NCBI GenBank assembly: GCA_004556255.1
Contig: SFHY01000047.1
Location: 1-8,687 of the forward strand
Source: Lactobacillus delbrueckii
GTDB lineage: Bacteria; Bacillota; Bacilli; Lactobacillales; Lactobacillaceae
Direction of reading: 5' to 3'
DNA: 8,687 nt
Shown piece by piece: positions 4,958-8,687 of this stretch; within the stretch, counting starts at the first letter, position 1; every line of letters starts with the position of its first letter. The translations under genes and the position numbers were made by a program. The notes beneath the pieces were generated by a model, which was given only the letters and a program-made list of their open reading frames with translations, was not told the DNA's origin and did no database searches.

Positions 4958-5845
4958 TTAATTAAGGTCTTGATGCGCCTTCAAGATCTCCAGATACTGC
5001 TTCTGGACATCATTTGGAATGAAATTCTCGCGGATGCCCAAGCTGGAGTAGCAGTAGCTCCGCTGGCTTGGCACTAAAGGGATGGCCTTGACGCCGGGAG
5101 CGTTCTCCACGGCAATATCCATCAAGTAGCTGACCCCCATTCCCTGCCGAACCAGCTGCAGGGTAGCGTCAATATTGTCGACAATCAGCTTCTTAGCTGG
5201 CTGAAAGCCAGTCTTGGCAAAGAGCCGGTCCAGGGATGTTCTTGATAAAAAGCGCTTGTGCCGCATGATCAAGGGCGTGTCTTTGATCTGGGCAATACGG
5301 ATTTCATCCAGCTGGGCCATGGGACTGTCTTCAGCAACTACCAAAACATATTGATAGCGCTGCAAGGGAGTAGTCTTGATTCCCGGCAAGGGCTCATCGC
5401 CTAATCTGGAGAAGACGATTACGTCAAAGCGGCCCTCCCGCAGATGCTGCTCAAGCAGGTGGGAGTTTTCTTCTTTAGTTTCGATATTTGCCAGCATCCG
5501 GCCTTGATTCAAATGGGTGATCACTGATGCCAGCCAGGCCTTGCCGGCCAGTTCTGAATAGCCTAAACGGAAATTGTTGGCATTGGCCCGCTTGACTTCG
5601 ATCTTTATTGACTCTTCCTCTTTGACCAGTTTCTTGGCCCTTTTATATAAGACTTGTCCCGCTGGGGTGATGACCAAGGCAGACCGGCTGGACTTTTTAA
5701 AGACCAGCTGGACCCCGCATTCTTCTTCCAGCCTTTTGACCATGGCGCTGATGGCCGGTTGGGTAACCTGGTTCTTTTGAGCGGTGGCATGATAGCTTTC
5801 ACTTTCCACCAAGTCGATAAAATAGCGCAGATCTCTGAATTCCAT
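4958..5845 (-). CDS. LysR-family transcriptional regulator
   Basis: A 295-residue cytoplasmic DNA-binding protein of normal LysR length. Residues 1-60 form the winged helix-turn-helix, with the recognition region V-T-Q-P-A-I-S-A-M-V-K-R-L-E-E-E around 27-42 and the conserved T-P-A-G of the wing end near 60-63. A linker helix rich in K and E leads to the two-lobed effector domain (about 92-295), whose ligand cannot be read from sequence. The start is supported by GGAAAGGA on the minus strand (5853-5860), 7 nt upstream. It is transcribed away from the flavoprotein/transporter unit across a 287-bp gap, the classic layout of a LysR protein that controls its divergent neighbours and itself. The effector is plausibly the organic acid handled by those genes; that is inference. 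Confidence 0.93.
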   Translation of the reverse strand: MEFRDLRYFIDLVESESYHATAQKNQVTQPAISAMVKRLEEECGVQLVFKKSSRSALVITPAGQVLYKRAKKLVKEEESIKIEVKRANANNFRLGYSELAGKAWLASVITHLNQGRMLANIETKEENSHLLEQHLREGRFDVIVFSRLGDEPLPGIKTTPLQRYQYVLVVAEDSPMAQLDEIRIAQIKDTPLIMRHKRFLSRTSLDRLFAKTGFQPAKKLIVDNIDATLQLVRQGMGVSYLMDIAVENAPGVKAIPLVPSQRSYCYSSLGIRENFIPNDVQKQYLEILKAHQDLN

Positions 5846-5897
5846 ATAAAAATCCTTTCCCGTATTGTAAGCAACTACTCGTTCTTTCTTTTTTATT

Positions 5898-5914
5898 GAT
5901 AAATCAGATTTATC
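5898..5914. promoter_or_regulatory. Candidate LysR operator (T-N11-A dyad)
   Basis: GATAAAT-CAG-ATTTATC is a perfect inverted repeat with 7-bp arms. It contains the LysR signature T-N11-A (T5900 to A5912). It lies downstream of the proposed regulator promoter, about +12 to +28 of that transcript, a good place for autorepression. The region is AT-rich, which lowers the weight of the match. Confidence 0.5.
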
Positions 5915-5932
5915 GTTAAATAGATTATGTTT

Positions 5933-5961
5933 ATTTTAAACACTTTTTTGCCAAAAATCAA
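5933..5961 (-). promoter_or_regulatory. Candidate promoter of the LysR gene
   Basis: On the minus strand, TTGATT (5961-5956, 4 of 6) is followed after 17 bp by TAAAAT (5938-5933, 5 of 6). Transcription would start near 5926, giving a leader of about 80 nt. AT-rich surroundings make chance matches likely. Confidence 0.5.
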
Positions 5962-5974
5962 AAAAATATTTATT

Positions 5975-5989
5975 CGGCTTCACGAGCCG
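5975..5989. repeat. GC-rich dyad in the divergent intergenic region
   Basis: CGGCT-TCACG-AGCCG stands out as a GC-rich 5-bp-arm dyad in an AT-rich gap, 13 bp upstream of the regulator's -35 box. It may be a protein-binding site or a hairpin. Nearby are a smaller dyad GCTA-CTTA-TAGC (5994-6005) and TCAC-N9-GTGA (6013-6029). The last is centred about 65 bp before the predicted flavoprotein start, where LysR proteins often bind. Confidence 0.4.
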
Positions 5990-6031
5990 TTAAGCTACTT
6001 ATAGCAAGGATCTCACTGGCTATTTGTGAAT

Positions 6032-6044
6032 AAAACGCTTGCAA
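6032..6044 (-). promoter_or_regulatory. cre-like site (CcpA) upstream of the flavoprotein promoter
   Basis: On the minus strand it reads TTGCAAGCGTTTT, one mismatch to WTGAAARCGYTTW, the same mismatch as the site at 4585-4598. It ends 6 bp before the -35 box and is centred near -48. CcpA sites upstream of -35 can activate, while those at the promoter repress, so the sign of control is unclear. Confidence 0.45.
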
Positions 6045-6050
6045 AAAATA

Positions 6051-6079
6051 TTGCCAAGCAGAAATATCTTTGCTATAAA
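6051..6079 (+). promoter_or_regulatory. Sigma-70 type promoter of the flavoprotein/transporter unit
   Basis: TTGCCA (6051-6056, 5 of 6) and TATAAA (6074-6079, 5 of 6) are separated by exactly 17 bp. The start would be near 6086, giving a leader of about 47 nt to the ATG at 6133. Confidence 0.78.
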
Positions 6080-6132
6080 ATGCTTGTTCTAAAAGAGAAA
6101 AATAATTTATCAAAGAGAGTAAGGTAAGAAGG

Positions 6133-7950
6133 ATGTACGCGACTAAAAATACAAAGTGGAATGCAGATTATGACGTCCTGGTTTTAGGCTTCGGCGGTGC
6201 CGGCGGTAATGCGGCCCGGTTCGCGGCTGATGCAGGTGCCCATGTCTTATTGGTTGACGCGGCTCCGTTTGGCCATGAGGGCGGCAATACCCGCTACTCA
6301 GCCCAGCACGTGGCAATGGCAACGGACTACGCAAAGATCAACAAGTACTTTAAGCGCTTGGCCGCTCCTTTCCAAATTCCGGAAAAGATGATGGACGTTT
6401 ATACTGATGGGATCTACCACATGACTGACATGTTCAAGGAGCACTTTGGCATTGATGCTTTTGTTTGGTCTCGTGATGTTAAGCCAGGCGACATTCTGGA
6501 TGAAAAAGAACACATGGCAGAATATCCAGAATATGAAGGCTCTGAAGCTTTTGACTTTGCCTTGGTCCACAACCGCGACTTTGACGCGGAATTTTGGAAG
6601 ACGATCCGGAAGACTGTCTTGGACCGCAAGGACCAAATCGATGTCTGGCTGAACTCCCGGGCCAGCCACTTGCTGCAAGATCCTGAAACCGGCGCTGTTG
6701 TCGGGGCAGTAGTTACCCGCAACCACAAGGACTACTACATCCATGCTAAAAACGGGCTTGTATTGGCAACGGGCGGCTTTGAAAACAATCCGGTTATGCA
6801 GCAGAATTACCTGCACATTACTAAATTGACGCCATTTGGTACTCTTTACAACCGCGGTGATGGGATTACGATGGCTGAAGAAGTTGGCGCTAAGCTCTGG
6901 CACATGTCTAACTATGAATCGCTTGGCGTAGTTCCTAGTTACACCTTCCAAGAAGAGGATGGTGAACGGGGCCGGCAGATCGGCCACTGGAAACTGCTTT
7001 ACAACGGTTCAATTTTTGCCATCGCTGATGACGGGACCCGTTTTATGAAGGAAGATGCCAAGTTCCGCCACGGCCACATTTACGAACATGGCGACTACTT
7101 GATGCCGCATGCTTATGACAACGCCTGGCTGGTCTTTGACCAAAAGCAATATGACCGCTTTGTGGAAGAGAAGAAAAAAACTGGCCAGCTGCGCTACCCG
7201 AAGTTTTTGGACAATACCATTTCCGCGGCTTCAAGCCAGGAATTGGCGGAAAAAATGGGCGTGCCGGCAGACAAGCTGGCAGAAACGGTCAAGAGCTTCA
7301 ACTCCTTTGCTGAAAGTGGCAGGGATGCTGAATTCGGCAGAGAGCCAGAAGGAATGGAGGCGTTTGGGGCTGGTGATTTATACGCCATCAAGCTGGCTCC
7401 AGCCGTTTTAAACACGCAAGGCGGTCCGCAAAGAAACGAAAAGGGCGAAATCCTTGACGCCAATGACCAGGCAATTCCGCACTTGTATGGAGCAGGTGAA
7501 TTAGGCGGCATTTGCGCCAACCGTTACCAAGGCGGCGGCAACCTGGCTGAATGCTTGATCTTCGGCAAGATTTCCGGGACAAACGCGGCTAAGGTCAAGG
7601 CGGATGCCCAAGCAGTTGCTTTGACCAATCCGCTTCCTGCAGTCAACGACTTGGCAGACGGCGAGCGGATGGACAATATTGAACTCGGGCCGGACCAATA
7701 CCTGGGTTCAACGGAAGCCGGTATCGGTGGCAAGATCGTGGTCCGCGTGACTTACAAGGACGAAAAGATTGAAAACGTTGAAGTTTTGGAAAGCCATGAA
7801 ACGGAAGGCATCGGGGCCGTGGCTATTAAGGAATTGCCAGCTAAAATCGTAGCGGCAAATTCAACGGAAATTGACGCGGTTTCGGGTGCTTCAACTACCA
7901 CCCGGGCCTTGGAAGAAGCCGTAAATAAAGCCATCAAGCAGGCTAAATAG
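6133..7950 (+). CDS. Fumarate-reductase-like flavoprotein (FAD + FMN-binding domain)
   Basis: This 605-residue protein has no signal peptide or haem motif, so it is probably cytoplasmic. The FAD_binding_2-type part (about 12-490) opens with the dinucleotide site DVLVLGFGGAGG (14-25) and the E/D-end strand HVLLVD, and has GTRFMKE (301-307), YGAGELGG (452-459) and NRYQGGGN (463-470), where R464 lies where fumarate reductases bind a carboxylate. The C-terminal FMN_bind domain (about 525-605) ends in D581-A-V-S-G-A-S-T-T589, fitting the ApbE flavinylation motif, so T589 probably carries covalent FMN. Enzymes of this group reduce C=C bonds of unsaturated acids. N427-T-Q-G-G stands where fumarate reductases have H-T-x-G-G, so the substrate may not be fumarate. 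No NADH-using domain is visible, so electrons must come from a partner. GTAAGG (6119-6124) precedes ATG. The transporter follows after 12 nt. Confidence 0.9.
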   Translation: MYATKNTKWNADYDVLVLGFGGAGGNAARFAADAGAHVLLVDAAPFGHEGGNTRYSAQHVAMATDYAKINKYFKRLAAPFQIPEKMMDVYTDGIYHMTDMFKEHFGIDAFVWSRDVKPGDILDEKEHMAEYPEYEGSEAFDFALVHNRDFDAEFWKTIRKTVLDRKDQIDVWLNSRASHLLQDPETGAVVGAVVTRNHKDYYIHAKNGLVLATGGFENNPVMQQNYLHITKLTPFGTLYNRGDGITMAEEVGAKLWHMSNYESLGVVPSYTFQEEDGERGRQIGHWKLLYNGSIFAIADDGTRFMKEDAKFRHGHIYEHGDYLMPHAYDNAWLVFDQKQYDRFVEEKKKTGQLRYPKFLDNTISAASSQELAEKMGVPADKLAETVKSFNSFAESGRDAEFGREPEGMEAFGAGDLYAIKLAPAVLNTQGGPQRNEKGEILDANDQAIPHLYGAGELGGICANRYQGGGNLAECLIFGKISGTNAAKVKADAQAVALTNPLPAVNDLADGERMDNIELGPDQYLGSTEAGIGGKIVVRVTYKDEKIENVEVLESHETEGIGAVAIKELPAKIVAANSTEIDAVSGASTTTRALEEAVNKAIKQAK

Positions 7951-7962
7951 CGGAGGCCGACC

Positions 7963-8687
7963 ATGTTGACTAAAATAAAATGGAAAAACTGGCTTGTGCC
8001 CCTAGTCCTTGGGCTTGGCCTCTGGCTTTTGACGCCGCTTAAACCAGCGGCAATCAGCAACAGTGCCTGGCAGATGTTCGCGATCTTTGTGGCGACAATT
8101 GCCAGCTGCGTGACCAAGCCAATGCCGATGATGGCCACAACCCTGACTGGAGCAACAATCGCGGTTGTTCTGGGCTTGCTGAAAATGGATGAGGTCATTG
8201 CCGGTTTTGGCAATTCAACGGCCTGGATGGTGGCCATGTGCATGTTTATGGCTGCCGGTTTTATCAAATCCGGCTTGGGCAAGCGGATCGCATATCTTTT
8301 TGTCAGAGCTTTTGGCAAAAAGACCCTGGGCCTGGCTTATGCCTTGTCAGTTGTTGAAGCAATTCTGGCAATCGGGATTCCGTCAAACAATGCCCGGGTT
8401 AATGGGATCATGTATCCAATTATCGATAATTTAGCCCGGGAAATGGGTTCTGATCCTAAGGATGGGACAGAAAGGAAAATCGGCTCCTACCTGGTCTTCA
8501 ATGAATACGAAGTCAATAACGCGACCAGTGGTCTTTTCCTGACCGGCTTGGCTGGGAACATGATTGCGTTGGGTCTAGCTAAGACGCAAGGAATTACGAT
8601 CAGCTGGATGCAGTGGTTCGTAGCTGCTAGCGTGCCGGGAATTTTGTCAGTTTTGGTTATTCCCTTTGTCTTGTACAAGATCTATCC
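7963..8687 (+). CDS. DASS/SLC13-family organic anion transporter (N-terminal part)
   Basis: The frame stays open to the window edge, giving 241 residues of a membrane protein that is normally about 450-500 long. Hydrophobic spans appear near 10-28, 36-50, 58-73, 85-101, 122-140, 188-206 and 217-237. Family signatures are clear: P140-S-N-N-A-R, G-S-D-P at 162-165, I-G-S-Y-L-V near 173-178, and N-A-T-S-G-L-F-L-T-G-L-A-G-N at 186-199. Members move di- and tricarboxylates such as succinate, malate, citrate or tartrate, by sodium coupling or antiport (CitT type). Here the usual S-N-T reads S-N-N (141-143). GGAGG (7952-7956) sits 6 nt before ATG and the gene is 12 nt behind the flavoprotein, so they form one operon. 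It most likely imports that enzyme's substrate or exchanges it for the product. Confidence 0.9.
   Translation, partial: MLTKIKWKNWLVPLVLGLGLWLLTPLKPAAISNSAWQMFAIFVATIASCVTKPMPMMATTLTGATIAVVLGLLKMDEVIAGFGNSTAWMVAMCMFMAAGFIKSGLGKRIAYLFVRAFGKKTLGLAYALSVVEAILAIGIPSNNARVNGIMYPIIDNLAREMGSDPKDGTERKIGSYLVFNEYEVNNATSGLFLTGLAGNMIALGLAKTQGITISWMQWFVAASVPGILSVLVIPFVLYKIY

Noticed and set aside
6298..6987. 229-codon open frame on the minus strand
   Set aside because: It lies antisense within the flavoprotein gene, whose own frame has clear family motifs. No Shine-Dalgarno site or recognisable domain; a shadow of strong codon bias.
7752..8318. 188-codon open frame on the minus strand
   Set aside because: It straddles the end of the flavoprotein gene and the start of the transporter gene, antisense to both, with no family signature.
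1..8687. CRISPR array, insertion sequence or prophage genes
   Set aside because: No regularly spaced repeats, transposase or phage-like frames were found. The only longer direct repeat is the two-copy 12-mer at 4658-4719.

Overview
The window looks like chromosome of a lactic acid bacterium. The rRNA and tRNA style, the Gram-positive rib operon behind an FMN riboswitch, the strong Shine-Dalgarno sites and the G/C-rich third codon positions together suggest a Lactobacillus of the delbrueckii type. This is inference, because no species marker can be checked here.

Layout. (1) 1-875: the 3' end of a 23S rRNA gene, a 5S rRNA gene and six tRNA genes (Asn-GTT, Pro-TGG, Gly-GCC, Arg-ACG, Val-TAC, Asp-GTC), closed by an intrinsic terminator. 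(2) 876-4574: a complete riboflavin operon. A 12-bp inverted repeat lies just upstream of a sigma-70 type promoter. An FMN riboswitch (RFN element) and a terminator follow, then ribD, ribE, ribBA and ribH with short gaps or an overlap. (3) 4575-4957: no convincing protein gene. A good promoter, a foldable stretch of about 300 nt and a strong terminator point to an unidentified structured RNA. A second, bidirectional terminator then separates it from the convergent gene. (4) 4958-8687: a LysR-type regulator on the minus strand, divergent from a two-gene unit. That unit encodes a fumarate-reductase-like flavoprotein (FAD domain plus a C-terminal FMN-binding domain) and the first 241 residues of a DASS/SLC13-family anion transporter that runs off the window.

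How the genes fit together. The rib operon makes riboflavin from GTP and ribulose 5-phosphate, and the leader is built to stop transcription when FMN is plentiful. The nearby flavoprotein probably carries FAD and a covalently bound FMN, so it is a consumer of this pathway. Together with the adjacent carboxylate carrier it looks like an import-and-reduce module for an unsaturated organic acid, used as an electron sink in fermentation. The LysR protein is its likely local regulator. Two CcpA-type cre-like sites, one at the RNA promoter and one upstream of the flavoprotein promoter, hint at carbon-source control.

The best candidates for something undescribed are the structured RNA at about 4619-4917 and the substrate of the flavoprotein/transporter pair.
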